DNA of 64,000 nucleotides from Bradyrhizobium yuanmingense (GTDB taxonomy: Bacteria > Pseudomonadota > Alphaproteobacteria > Rhizobiales > Xanthobacteraceae): the NCBI RefSeq assembly GCF_029167105.1, contig NZ_JARFML010000014.1, positions 148,203 through 212,202 of the forward strand. The letters run 5' to 3'. Positions within the stretch are counted from its first letter, which is position 1; the number at the start of each line of letters is the position of its first letter. The position numbers and the translations under genes were made by a program. Positions 42,923-52,178 of the stretch are shown here, one piece after another. Under the pieces are notes generated by a model, which ran no database searches, was not told the origin of the DNA, and was given only the letters and a program-made list of their open reading frames with translations.

Positions 42923-44085
42923 CAGTTCCCTCCGACCAGGATGGAGGGATCGCTGACGATGTCGGCGCCGTTCAACCCACGCAGCGCCGGCGCGTCGCGG
43001 GTCGAGCCGTCGCGGACGAGATCGAACCCGGCGCGCGTCGCAATCAGCGTGACCGCAGCCGCGCCGGAATGGGCGCAGCCCTTGCCGCAGCCGGAGACGT
43101 GGAGCCGCGCGTCGGCGGCGATGCGCGGCGCCAGCGCTGCTGCGAGCGCACGCGTATCGGCATGGGCCTCGCGGCAGCGCGGCGCGCCGCTGCAGGCGAT
43201 GACGCGTAGGGCCGGATCGAACGGCTCGGTGATGAGACCCGTCCCGTTCGGCATCTCGCGCTTGCCTTCGCTCAGCACCATCCGCCACGGGGTCATGCGC
43301 AGCGCATGGCCGCAAGCAGAGAATTGATGCAGCGTCGCGTGCAGCATCTGCCCGAACGCCACCCCGACCATCGCGCCTTGCGGATAGTGCCCGGGCCGCA
43401 CCGCGGCCATCACCGGCGCAGGCTCGGTCTCGCCGCGCAAGGAATGAGGCAACACGGCGCCGGATGCGATGTGAGCTGCCATGCGCCCACGCCCGCCTTT
43501 CGCACCGCCGGAGATGAGGAACCAGCTTGCGAGCGCCAGCGCCGCGCTCACAGCCTGGCCGCGATCGACGGAGCGGCCGAGCCTTGCGCCGTCCGCCCGC
43601 ACCAGGAGACCGCCCGAGCGGTCGCGCTCGATGCGGATGTCGGCGGAATCGCCGGCGAGAACGCGCGACCGCCCGTCATCGATGGCGAAGCCGAACTTGG
43701 TGGGAAGGGCCAGGCCGGAATCGGTAAGCACCTCTTCGAGCTCCGCCGTGAGCGACTGCGTTTCGTCGCCGTTGCTCCAGAACGGCGTCACCAGGATGTT
43801 GCGCCTGGCTTCGATGTCGGCGTCGGGATCGAGCAGTGCCAATTGCGCAAGACCATCGAGCAACGGACGATGGCCGTCCTCCCGAACGCCCCTGATCTGC
43901 AGATTGGCCCGGCTCGTGACGTCGATCAGACCATTGCCGAAGCGCTCGGCGAGTTCCGCAAGCCCGGAGATTTGCGGCGCTTCAAGGCGTCCCCCGAACG
44001 GACGCACGCGCACCACGAGCCCGTCGCCCGATCGCATCGGGCGCAGCGCGCCGGGACACCAGCCCTTGACCGTGGCCGCGCTCAT
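42922..44085 (-). CDS. cobG: Precorrin-3B synthase (CobG), Fe-S monooxygenase
   Basis: A 387-residue sulfite/nitrite-reductase-like protein that hydroxylates precorrin-3A using O2. The 4Fe-4S cysteines are in ACSGAPRC and HVSGCGKGCAHSG. The ferredoxin-like half-domain LIDVTSRANLQIRGV is present. CobG rather than CobZ marks the Pseudomonas denitrificans-type aerobic route. It overlaps the cobN stop by 4 bp (ATGA). Confidence 0.95.
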   Translation of the reverse strand: MSAATVKGWCPGALRPMRSGDGLVVRVRPFGGRLEAPQISGLAELAERFGNGLIDVTSRANLQIRGVREDGHRPLLDGLAQLALLDPDADIEARRNILVTPFWSNGDETQSLTAELEEVLTDSGLALPTKFGFAIDDGRSRVLAGDSADIRIERDRSGGLLVRADGARLGRSVDRGQAVSAALALASWFLISGGAKGGRGRMAAHIASGAVLPHSLRGETEPAPVMAAVRPGHYPQGAMVGVAFGQMLHATLHQFSACGHALRMTPWRMVLSEGKREMPNGTGLITEPFDPALRVIACSGAPRCREAHADTRALAAALAPRIAADARLHVSGCGKGCAHSGAAAVTLIATRAGFDLVRDGSTRDAPALRGLNGADIVSDPSILVGGN

Positions 44086-47000
44086 GACGCCTCCCGCAGC
44101 GCCGCCGCAATCGAATTGCGACGGGTTCGCCAGAGCGAAGCCTCGTGCAGGCGCGTGAAGCAGGTTTCCATCGCGGCGAGTGCGGACGGATTTTCGCGCG
44201 CCATGAAGGCACGGACGTCGTCGTTGCCGAGCGTCGCTTCGTAATAGAGGTCGAACAGATGCGGCGGCACCGCGCCGGCGAGATGCGCGAAGGCGGCCAT
44301 GTGCTCCAGCGTCGCGGTGATCTCGGCGGCGCCGCGAAAGCCGTGCCGCATCATGCCGGCGATCCAGTCCGGATTGGCCGCGCGCGCCCGCACGACCCGC
44401 GAGATCTCCTCCGTCAGCGTGCGCGCATGCGGTTCGCCGGGCCGTGTCGCATCGAGATGATAGAGCGACGGCGCGCCTGCCCCGAGGTGCGCGGCTGCTG
44501 CGGCGATGCCTGCCTCATGCGCGGCATAGTCGGCGGCCAGCAGCAGATCGGTTTCGGGCAGGTCCTGAATATGGACAAAAGCGTCGGCGGACGCGAGACG
44601 CTGTTCGATACCTGCGCGATCCGGCTGCATCGCGCCATCGGCAGAGAACGCCCAGGACGATGCCGACAGCCAAGCTTCGCCCGCGGCCTCGCGCGTCTCC
44701 GGCGTGAACGCATCCGGGATAGCCGAGAGGCCGACGCCATATTGTCCGGGCCGCGGCGCGAACACGCGGGACGCACGCTGGCGATAGGGATTCTCATCGC
44801 CCTCGTCCTCGCGCGCCGCGAGCGCCTCGGCGGCGGCTTCGAACAATTGCGCCAGCCCTGCGAAGACATCGCGGAACAGGCCGGAGATGCGGAGCGTGAC
44901 GTCGATACGGGGGCGGCCGAGCTCGGCCGGCGCGATGATGTCGTAACCGGTGACGCGGCCGGACGCATGATCCCAGCGCGGCGCGAGGCCGGCCAGATGC
45001 AGCGCCATCGCAAACTCTTCACCGGCGGTACGCATGGTCGCCGACCCCCAGAGATCGACGACGAGACCCTTCGGCCAGTCGCCGTGATCCTGCAAGTGAC
45101 GGCGCAGAAGCTCTTCGGCGAGTTTTATCCCTTGCGCATGCGCCGACGGCGTCGGCACCGCGCGCGGATCGACGGCGAAGAGGTTGCGCCCTGTCGGCAG
45201 CACGTCCTGGCGCCCGCGATAGGGCGAGCCCGACGGCCCGGGCGCAACGCGTTTGCCGGCGAGCGCGGAACGCAACGCATCACGCTCCTGTTCGCCGCAC
45301 GTGCCGCGGCCGAACACGTGCAGGCCGTCGCCGAACTGGCTCTCCTTGAGATCGCAGACGAAGCGGTCGATCCGCGGGATGGCTTCGGCCGGTGCTGCCG
45401 AGGCATCGAGGCCGAGATCGTCTTCGAGGCCCGCCACCCGCGCCTCGTCGCGGATCGCCGCGATCAGGCGTTGGCGACGAGCGGGATCGAGGCCGTCAGC
45501 GGTCGAATACTCATCGAGCAACCGTTCCAGCCGACGTAGACCTTCCGGCACCGCGGATGTCTCAAGCGGCGGCGGCAGATGACCGATCGTGACCGCGCCG
45601 ATGCGCCGCTTGGCCTGCGCGGCCTCGCCGGGATCGTTGACGATGAAGGGATAGATGACGGGGAGATCGCCGATCAGCGCTTCCGGCCAGCACGCTTGCG
45701 ACAGCGCCACGGATTTGCCGGGCAGCCATTCCAGCGTGCCATGTGCGCCCATATGCACGACAGCATCGCAGCCCTGCTGCCGGAGCCAGAGATAGAACGC
45801 GACATAGGCGTGGCGCGGCGTGCGGGCGAGATCGTGATAGTCGGCATCGCGCGAGGCCGCATCGCCACGCTCGGGCTGGACTGCGATGACCGACCGGCCG
45901 CAGGCGATTGCGGCGAAATGGAATACGCCGTCGCGACAGTTCGGATCATCCTCCGGTGCGCCCCAGGCTTGCGCGAGATCGTCCTGCAAGGATTGCGGGA
46001 GACGGGAGAGTTCGGCGCGATAAGCGGCGACGCCCCAAGTCAAGCTCTGCTTCAACAGCGTCTCGCCGAGCGCATGGACTGGCGCAACATCGAAGCCGGC
46101 GTCCACAAGATCGGAGATCAACGCATCGACCGACGCCAGTGCATCGAGTCCAACCGCATGCGCGATCTGGTGCGGACGACCCGGATAGTTCGACAGCACG
46201 ATCGCCAGCCGCTTCTCACCGGGCGGCTTTTCCGCGAGGCGCCGCCAAGCCGCGACGCGCGCGGTAACGGCGTTGACGCGCTCCGCATCGGGCCTGTGGG
46301 CCAGATGCGAGAATTGCAGATCCGGATCGCGCATCGCGGCCGACTTGAAGCTCACCACGCCGGCGAACAGGCGGCCGTCTACTTCCGGCAGCACCACATG
46401 CATCGCGAGATCGCCGGGGGACAGGCCGCGCAGCGACTCCGACCAGTCCTCGCGCCGCGCCGTCGAGAGCGCGACCTGGAACACCGGACAGGACGCGGCA
46501 TCGAACGGCGTCGTGCCGTCGTCGCCAAGGGCCGAGAACGCCGTCGCATTGACGATCGCCGCCGCAGGATGTTGCGCCAGATGCGCGCGCAGCCAGTCGG
46601 TAACGCCTGGCGCCTTCAGCGAGGTGACGAACGCGCCGTAGGCGTCAAATCCCTTCTCGCGCAGCGCAACAATCAAAGCGTCGACCGGCCCGGTATCGGC
46701 GGCCGTGAGATAGGAGCGATAGAACGTCACGAGCGCGCGCGGCTTGCCCTCGGCGCCCGCCGGCGCGGCAATGACGCCGCGCGCGGGATCATAGAATCCC
46801 ATCTCGGGCACGGTCATCTCGCCGATGACAGGGCCGGCATAGAGGCCTGAGGCCAGCGCGAGCTGCGCAATCGCAGCTTGCGCGGCGACCGGGCCACCTG
46901 TGTCGCAGAGCACCTTGAGCCGCCGCAGCGTGGAAACCGGCAGGGTCGAGTACGCATCGAGCCGCGTGTCGTCGCGGCCGTCCGCCGGCAACACGGCGAG

Positions 47001-47330
47001 CACGATGTTGCGTTCTTTCGCGAGTTGCTGGAGCGCCGCAAGCCCGTACGCCCAATAAGACTCTCCGCCGATCAGGCGCACCAATATGCCGCGCGCCTGC
47101 GACAGCGTGCGCTCGATATAGGTGTCGACCGACAGCGGATGACGCAGCTCGGCGAGATTGGCGAGCCGCAGCGGCGGCAGGCTGCCCCGGCCGCGCCGCC
47201 AGCCGGCGGCGAACGCGGCGAGATCGGAATCCGAGTACGAGAGCACCACGAGATCGGCCGGGTCCTGGCCGATGTCTCTTGGCGTCGCGGTCTCCTCCAG
47301 ACCGCGGCTCTCGCGGAAGACGACGTGCAT
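44082..47330 (-). CDS. cobN: Cobaltochelatase large subunit CobN
   Basis: The 1082-residue large subunit of the ATP-dependent cobaltochelatase CobNST, which inserts Co(II) into hydrogenobyrinic acid a,c-diamide. Recognisable family blocks are MHVVFRESRGLEET at the start, HMGAHGTLEWLPGKS, PFIVNDPGEAAQAKRRIGA, VDLWGSATMRTAGEEFAMAL and MMRHGFRGAAEI near the C-terminus. ATG 47330 overlaps the cobW stop (TGATG). Its AAA+ partners CobS and CobT are not encoded in this window, which is common because they are often unlinked. Confidence 0.95.
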   Translation of the reverse strand: MHVVFRESRGLEETATPRDIGQDPADLVVLSYSDSDLAAFAAGWRRGRGSLPPLRLANLAELRHPLSVDTYIERTLSQARGILVRLIGGESYWAYGLAALQQLAKERNIVLAVLPADGRDDTRLDAYSTLPVSTLRRLKVLCDTGGPVAAQAAIAQLALASGLYAGPVIGEMTVPEMGFYDPARGVIAAPAGAEGKPRALVTFYRSYLTAADTGPVDALIVALREKGFDAYGAFVTSLKAPGVTDWLRAHLAQHPAAAIVNATAFSALGDDGTTPFDAASCPVFQVALSTARREDWSESLRGLSPGDLAMHVVLPEVDGRLFAGVVSFKSAAMRDPDLQFSHLAHRPDAERVNAVTARVAAWRRLAEKPPGEKRLAIVLSNYPGRPHQIAHAVGLDALASVDALISDLVDAGFDVAPVHALGETLLKQSLTWGVAAYRAELSRLPQSLQDDLAQAWGAPEDDPNCRDGVFHFAAIACGRSVIAVQPERGDAASRDADYHDLARTPRHAYVAFYLWLRQQGCDAVVHMGAHGTLEWLPGKSVALSQACWPEALIGDLPVIYPFIVNDPGEAAQAKRRIGAVTIGHLPPPLETSAVPEGLRRLERLLDEYSTADGLDPARRQRLIAAIRDEARVAGLEDDLGLDASAAPAEAIPRIDRFVCDLKESQFGDGLHVFGRGTCGEQERDALRSALAGKRVAPGPSGSPYRGRQDVLPTGRNLFAVDPRAVPTPSAHAQGIKLAEELLRRHLQDHGDWPKGLVVDLWGSATMRTAGEEFAMALHLAGLAPRWDHASGRVTGYDIIAPAELGRPRIDVTLRISGLFRDVFAGLAQLFEAAAEALAAREDEGDENPYRQRASRVFAPRPGQYGVGLSAIPDAFTPETREAAGEAWLSASSWAFSADGAMQPDRAGIEQRLASADAFVHIQDLPETDLLLAADYAAHEAGIAAAAAHLGAGAPSLYHLDATRPGEPHARTLTEEISRVVRARAANPDWIAGMMRHGFRGAAEITATLEHMAAFAHLAGAVPPHLFDLYYEATLGNDDVRAFMARENPSALAAMETCFTRLHEASLWRTRRNSIAAALREAS

Positions 47331-48394
47331 CAGATGCCAGATCCTGAAAGACCAAGTCCTGAGATACCAAGTCCTGCTTTGATGGCGGCTTCGTCGATAT
47401 CGCCATGCTCGCCGATCACCACGAGCTTGGACTGCCTGTGACCCGCGCCCCATGGCTTGTCGAACTGATGGCGAACCCGCTCGCCGACCGCCTGCAGCAA
47501 CAGGCGCATCGGCTTGCCCGCAACCGCGATATAGCCCTTGGCCCGCAGCACGTTCTGCTCGCGCGCCAGCTTCTGGACCGAGGCGACCAGCGCATCGATA
47601 TCCGCAACCTCGGGCAGATCGATCACGACGGAGGCGAAATCATCATGTTCGTGCTCTTCCTCGCCGTCATGATGCGACGGCCGCGCGGCGAGATCGTTCT
47701 CGGCCGCCGCACCGAGGCCGAGGATGACGCGCGCGTCGATCGCGCCATCGGTGACCGGCAGCATCGGCACGCGGCGTGGCATCTCGGCGGTGATCGCCGC
47801 CTTTGCGGCTTCGATTCCGGCCGCGCCCGCAAGGTCGGCCTTGGTCAGCAGCACGATATCGGCACAGGCGATCTGGTCCTCGAACACCTCCGACAGCGGC
47901 GTCTCGTGGTCGAGATTGTCGTCCGCCGCGCGCTGCGCGTCGACCGCAGCCGGGTCCGGCGCGAAGCGGCCGGCGGCGACAGCTTCGGCGTCGGCCAGCG
48001 CGATCACGCCGTCGACCGTGATGCGCGAGCGGATCTCCGGCCAGTCGAACGCCTTCAACAGCGGCTTCGGCAGTGCCAGTCCCGAGGTCTCGATCAGGAT
48101 GTGATCGGGCCGCACCGGCCGCGCCAGCAATTGCTCCATGGTCGGAATAAAGTCGTCGGCCACCGTGCAGCAGATGCAGCCATTGGCGAGCTCGACGATG
48201 TTCTCCTCCGGGCAGTTCGCATCGGCGCAGGATTTCAGGATCTCGCCGTCGACGCCTTCGCTGCCGAACTCGTTGACGAGCACGGCGAGTTTCTTGCCGC
48301 CGGCATTGCTGAGCAGATGCTGGATCAGCGTCGTCTTGCCGGAACCGAGAAAACCGGTGACCACGGTGACCGGGACTTTTGCGAGCGAATTCAT
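47330..48394 (-). CDS. cobW: CobW-family GTPase, probable cobalt chaperone
   Basis: A 354-residue G3E GTPase. The P-loop is GFLGSGKTTLI, the metal motif is NGCICCT (CxCC), and a His/acid-rich stretch SHHDGEEEHEHDD near the middle is typical of metal-loading GTPases. CobW is proposed to deliver cobalt to CobNST. The C-terminus ends in three imperfect five-residue repeats (AGLGI SGLGL SGSGI) encoded by a 15-bp tandem repeat at 47336-47380. Start 48394 overlaps the DUF1636 gene stop (ATGA). Confidence 0.94.
   Translation of the reverse strand: MNSLAKVPVTVVTGFLGSGKTTLIQHLLSNAGGKKLAVLVNEFGSEGVDGEILKSCADANCPEENIVELANGCICCTVADDFIPTMEQLLARPVRPDHILIETSGLALPKPLLKAFDWPEIRSRITVDGVIALADAEAVAAGRFAPDPAAVDAQRAADDNLDHETPLSEVFEDQIACADIVLLTKADLAGAAGIEAAKAAITAEMPRRVPMLPVTDGAIDARVILGLGAAAENDLAARPSHHDGEEEHEHDDFASVVIDLPEVADIDALVASVQKLAREQNVLRAKGYIAVAGKPMRLLLQAVGERVRHQFDKPWGAGHRQSKLVVIGEHGDIDEAAIKAGLGISGLGLSGSGI
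47336..47380. repeat. 15-bp tandem repeat, about three copies, at the 3' end of cobW
   Basis: Three imperfect 15-bp units on the plus strand (GATGCCAGATCCTGA, AAGACCAAGTCCTGA, GATACCAAGTCCTGC) immediately precede the cobN start. Because the period is a multiple of three, copy number could change without breaking the cobW frame. Confidence 0.7.
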
Positions 48395-48765
48395 TCGGCG
48401 GCCTCCGGCACGACGGCAATGGGGGGAATGCGGGCAAGCGATTGCTTGCGGAAGATTTCGGGACGGCTGCGCCATGGCACGATACCGTCGGGCGCCGCCG
48501 CGTAGGCCGCAGCGCCCGCGACCACGTCCTGCGCATTCACATCGGACAGGCGGCCATAGACATAGGACCAGCGGCCGGGCGCGCTGAGCGCGACCGAGCA
48601 GCCCTGGCTGCAAGCCGACAGGCATTCGACGGGAACCACGCTGACGCCCTCGGGCACGCCGGCCTCGAGGATCGCGCCATGCAGGCGCTGGCCGGGCGTC
48701 GTCTCGCCCTCGCCAAGCGTCTGGCCGGCGCGGCAGGTGATGCAGACATGAAGTGTGACGGTCAT
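48391..48765 (-). CDS. DUF1636 family cysteine-rich protein, CobW-associated
   Basis: A 124-residue protein of the DUF1636 family, frequently found beside cobW. Five cysteines (C8, C11 in HVCITC; C48, C52, C56 in ECLSACSQGC) suggest metal or 2Fe-2S binding in a thioredoxin-like ferredoxin fold. Start 48765 (MTVTLHV) is chosen; upstream in-frame sequence is not family-like. It is the first gene after cobalamin riboswitch 3 and overlaps cobW by 4 bp. The function is unknown; a redox or cobalt-handling role with CobW is inference. Confidence 0.82.
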   Translation of the reverse strand: MTVTLHVCITCRAGQTLGEGETTPGQRLHGAILEAGVPEGVSVVPVECLSACSQGCSVALSAPGRWSYVYGRLSDVNAQDVVAGAAAYAAAPDGIVPWRSRPEIFRKQSLARIPPIAVVPEAAE

Positions 48766-48869
48766 CGCCTCTTCCAGATAACAGCGGGAGGCGATGAGGC
48801 GCACGGACCATTCTCCAGAAAGGCCCGCTTCCCCGTCGCGGAACACCCCGTCCGCCGGTCCAAAACTCG

Positions 48870-49070
48870 TCCGCGCTGGCAGGTCTCCCGGCTTGCGGAG
48901 CAGGGTTTTGGCCCTTCGATCCCCGCCTTCCCGATTCCGCGAGGGAATCAGTGGCTTCGGGCATCTCTCCGGTCACGGTCGCGGGGGCGGCTGCAGTTTG
49001 GATCCAGATCTGCCGATTCGGACCCTATCGCATTCCCTCTTCGCCTGTCATAGGACAGGAACCAGCGCCA
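48870..49070 (-). ncRNA. Cobalamin riboswitch 3, leader of DUF1636-cobW-cobN-G-H-I-J
   Basis: On the minus strand: GAGGGAATGCG, the core GCCCCCGCGACCGTGACCGG, GCCACTGA, GGGAAGGC and the B12 box AAGCCGGGAGACCTGCC. It sits in the 356-bp gap between the DUF1636 gene and the divergent cobO gene. The core has a C for the usual T in the ACTGTAAGCGG box (ACCGTGACCGG), so it is the most diverged of the three. The promoter for this long transcript must lie in the roughly 50-bp stretch before cobO. Confidence 0.92.
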
Positions 49071-49121
49071 GGCCACCATTTGCCGGCGGCCGCCACTTGT
49101 CAAGCCGAAGGACCGGGACCG

Positions 49122-49757
49122 ATGACGTCTGAACCGGAGACCCAAACAACCGAGGAAACCGACGCCCGCCACGCCGCCAAAATGGCGAAGAAGAAGGCCG
49201 CCCGCGACAAGATCATGGCGACCAAGAGCGGCGAAAAGGGCCTGATCATCGTTCATACCGGCGCGGGCAAGGGAAAATCCTCCTCCGCCTTCGGCATGAT
49301 CGTCCGCTGCGTGGCGCATGGCTTCCCTTGCGCGGTGGTGCAATTCATCAAGGGAGCCTGGGATACGGGCGAACGGCGCCTGCTCACCGGCCATTTCGGC
49401 GATCTCTGCCAGTTCCACGCGATGGGCGAAGGTTTTACCTGGGAGACGCAGGACCGTGCCCGCGACATCGCCGCAGCGCGCGCCGGCTGGGAGAAGGCCA
49501 AGGAGCTGATCCTCGACGAGCGGCTGCGGATGGTCGTGCTCGACGAGATCAACATCGCGCTGCGCTACGACTATCTCGACATCGCCGAAGTCGTCGAGTT
49601 CCTGACGACGCAGAAGCCCGAGATGACGCATGTCGTGCTCACCGGACGCAACGCCAAGGACGAACTGATCGAGATCGCCGACCTCGTCACCGAGATGACC
49701 TTGGTCAAGCACCCATTCCGCTCCGGCATCAAGGCGCAGGCCGGCGTCGAGTTTTGA
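49122..49757 (+). CDS. cobO: Cob(I)yrinic acid a,c-diamide adenosyltransferase (CobO)
   Basis: A 211-residue CobA/CobO-type adenosyltransferase that attaches the 5'-deoxyadenosyl group to cobalt. The P-loop is VHTGAGKGKSSSAFG, followed by VQFIKGAW and VVLDEIN, all typical. A charged N-terminal extension rich in Glu, Lys and Ala precedes the domain. ATG 49122 is used. It is divergent from riboswitch 3 and followed 7 bases later by cobQ. Confidence 0.95.
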   Translation: MTSEPETQTTEETDARHAAKMAKKKAARDKIMATKSGEKGLIIVHTGAGKGKSSSAFGMIVRCVAHGFPCAVVQFIKGAWDTGERRLLTGHFGDLCQFHAMGEGFTWETQDRARDIAAARAGWEKAKELILDERLRMVVLDEINIALRYDYLDIAEVVEFLTTQKPEMTHVVLTGRNAKDELIEIADLVTEMTLVKHPFRSGIKAQAGVEF

Positions 49758-49764
49758 AGGCAAG

Positions 49765-51213
49765 ATGGCACGCGCATTGATGATCCAGGGGGCCGGCTCG
49801 GACGTGGGCAAGTCGCTCATCGTCGCCGGCCTCGCGCGCGCCTTCGCGCGGCGCGGTCTGCGGGTGCTGCCGTTCAAGCCGCAGAACATGTCGAACAACG
49901 CCGCCGTCACCGTCGATGGCGGCGAGATCGGCCGTGCCCAGGCGCTGCAGGCCCTCGCCGCCGGTGTCGAGCCGCACACCGACATGAACCCGGTGCTGCT
50001 CAAGCCCGAGACCGATGTCGGCGCGCAAGTCGTGGTTCACGGCAAGCGCATCGCGACCGCACGCGCGCGCGACTACGCGGCGATGAAGCCGTCGCTGATG
50101 GGCGCGGTGCTGGAGAGTTTCGAACGGTTGAAGGCGCGGGCCGATCTGGTTCTGGTCGAAGGCGCCGGCAGCCCGGCCGAGGTGAATTTGCGCAAGTCCG
50201 ACATCGCCAATATGGGCTTTGCCCGCAAGGCGAATGTGCCGGTCGTGCTGGTCGGCGACATCGACCGTGGCGGTGTCATTGCCCAGCTGGTCGGCATCAA
50301 GACGGTGATCGACCCCGACGATGCCGCGATGATCTCCGGCTTCGTCATCAACAAGTTCCGCGGCGACCCCACCCTGTTCGACGACGGCTACAAGCTGATC
50401 GAGCAAAAGACCGCATGGCGCGGCCTTGGCGTGCTGCCCTGGTTTCCGCGCGCCGGCGAGCTGCCGGCCGAAGACGTGCTCGGCCTGCGCGATGCGCGCA
50501 AGCCGGGCCAATGCAAGATCGCCTGCCTCGCGCTATCGCGCATCGCCAATTTCGATGATCTCGATCCGCTCAAGCTCGAGCCGGGCGTCGATCTCGTGAT
50601 GGTGCGTCAGGGCGAAGCCATTCCCGGCGATGCCAGGCTCGTGATCCTCCCTGGCTCAAAATCCACCCGCGGCGACCTTGCCTTCCTGCGCGCGCAGGGG
50701 TGGGACATCGATCTTCTCGCGCACCACCGCAGGGGCGGCCACGTGCTCGGCCTCTGCGGCGGCTATCAGATGCTGGGGCGCAGCGTCGCCGACCCTGATG
50801 GCATCGAGGGACCCGCGGGCGACACGCCGGGCCTCGGGCTTCTCGATGTCGAGACCGTGATGAGCCCGCAAAAAACCCTCACGCGCGTTGCGGCCGTGCA
50901 TGCCGCGACGGATCAGCCGATCCAGGCCTACGAGATCCACATCGGTCGCACCGACGGCCCGGATCGCGCACGCCCCTTCGCGAAGCTGGACGGCGAGGCG
51001 GAAGGCGCGATCTCCAGGGACGGCCGCGTGCAGGGCAGCTATCTGCACGGCCTGTTCACGTCGGATAATTTCCGCAAGGCATACCTCGCCAGGCTCGACA
51101 TTCCCGCGGGCGACGAGCCCTATTACGCCAGGGTCGAGAGCGCGCTCGAGGCGCTGGCCGATCACATGGAAAAGCATCTCGACGTCGAAGGCCTGCTCGC
51201 GCTAGCGCGCTAG
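49765..51213 (+). CDS. cobQ: Cobyric acid synthase (CobQ)
   Basis: A 482-residue amidotransferase that amidates the b, d, e and g side chains of adenosylcobyrinic acid a,c-diamide. The N-terminal P-loop-like motif is IQGAGSDVGKSLIVAGL, followed by KPQNMSNNA, and the C-terminal glutaminase cysteine is in VLGLCGGYQMLGR. It forms a two-gene unit with cobO. Its last 12 bp overlap the convergent end of cobC. Confidence 0.96.
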   Translation: MARALMIQGAGSDVGKSLIVAGLARAFARRGLRVLPFKPQNMSNNAAVTVDGGEIGRAQALQALAAGVEPHTDMNPVLLKPETDVGAQVVVHGKRIATARARDYAAMKPSLMGAVLESFERLKARADLVLVEGAGSPAEVNLRKSDIANMGFARKANVPVVLVGDIDRGGVIAQLVGIKTVIDPDDAAMISGFVINKFRGDPTLFDDGYKLIEQKTAWRGLGVLPWFPRAGELPAEDVLGLRDARKPGQCKIACLALSRIANFDDLDPLKLEPGVDLVMVRQGEAIPGDARLVILPGSKSTRGDLAFLRAQGWDIDLLAHHRRGGHVLGLCGGYQMLGRSVADPDGIEGPAGDTPGLGLLDVETVMSPQKTLTRVAAVHAATDQPIQAYEIHIGRTDGPDRARPFAKLDGEAEGAISRDGRVQGSYLHGLFTSDNFRKAYLARLDIPAGDEPYYARVESALEALADHMEKHLDVEGLLALAR

Positions 51214-52167
51214 GGCCTCGGCAAGGCGCGTCCATTCGGCTTCGCTGCCGGGGAGCCCGAGGCGGAGCCATGTCGGCTCTCGCGCGAACACGCGGGACCA
51301 GATGTGGCTGCGCGCGAGCTTCTCCTGTGCGGCCAACGCGTCAGGCGTTTCGTACAAGCGAAACAACGGTGTGCCGCCGACGAGCCGCCAGCCTTGCGAA
51401 TGCGCCATCCCATCGAGGCGAACACAGTCGCGCGCGAGCCGCGCCGACGTTGCCTCCGCCCAGGCATCATCGCGCAAGGCACGGCAGCCGATTGCGATGG
51501 CTGCGCCCGAGACCGGCCATGGCCCCGACATCGCGGCAAGCCTGTCGATGTCGGCGGCATGACCGATGGCGAAGCCAAGCCGCAGGCCGGCCAACCCATA
51601 AAACTTCCCGAACGACCGCAGGATCAACAGTCCCGGCTGATCCGCTTCTGGTGCAAGCGACAATTGCGGATCAGCATCGGCAAAGCTCTCGTCGATGACG
51701 AGGCGGCCGACGCGCGACAGCAGCGCGAGCAGATCCTTGCGCGAATGGCGGCGACCATCGGGATTGTTCGGATTGACGACGATAGCGAGGTCCGCACCCC
51801 CAAGCGCATCGAGCTCCGCAACCTCCTGGACATCCCAGCCCGCGGCCGACAGCACGCCGGCATATTCATTGTAGGTCGGCCCGAAAATACGCGCCCGCCC
51901 GGGCGCCGCGAGTTGCGGCAGCAATTGAATGGCGCTCTGCGCGCCGCCCATCGCAACGATTGGTGCGCTCGTGCGGTAACCGTGCCGCGCCGCCTGATGC
52001 AATGCCTCGATCTCGGCACGCGACGGCAGCGCGCTCCACGCGCGCGCGCTCACCTCGCCCACGGGATAGGGCAGCCGGTTGATCCCCGTCGACAGATCGA
52101 TCCAGTCTTCAGCGCGTCCGCCAAAACGCTGCTGGGCCAGGTCCAGATTTCCACCGTGCTCGCGCAT
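51202..52167 (-). CDS. cobC: L-threonine-O-3-phosphate decarboxylase (CobC of Pseudomonas; CobD of Salmonella)
   Basis: A 321-residue PLP-dependent aminotransferase-fold decarboxylase that makes (R)-1-amino-2-propanol phosphate, the linker of the nucleotide loop. The PLP lysine is in LRSFGKFYGLAGLRLGF, and the N-terminal block is MREHGGNLDLA. Other blocks are IFGPTYNEYA and IVVNPNNPDGR. Start 52167 is the family N-terminus. It lies 11 bases after cbiB, which uses its product. Its end overlaps cobQ tail-to-tail. Confidence 0.93.
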   Translation of the reverse strand: MREHGGNLDLAQQRFGGRAEDWIDLSTGINRLPYPVGEVSARAWSALPSRAEIEALHQAARHGYRTSAPIVAMGGAQSAIQLLPQLAAPGRARIFGPTYNEYAGVLSAAGWDVQEVAELDALGGADLAIVVNPNNPDGRRHSRKDLLALLSRVGRLVIDESFADADPQLSLAPEADQPGLLILRSFGKFYGLAGLRLGFAIGHAADIDRLAAMSGPWPVSGAAIAIGCRALRDDAWAEATSARLARDCVRLDGMAHSQGWRLVGGTPLFRLYETPDALAAQEKLARSHIWSRVFAREPTWLRLGLPGSEAEWTRLAEALAR

Positions 52168-52178
52168 GCCCCGTTGTT

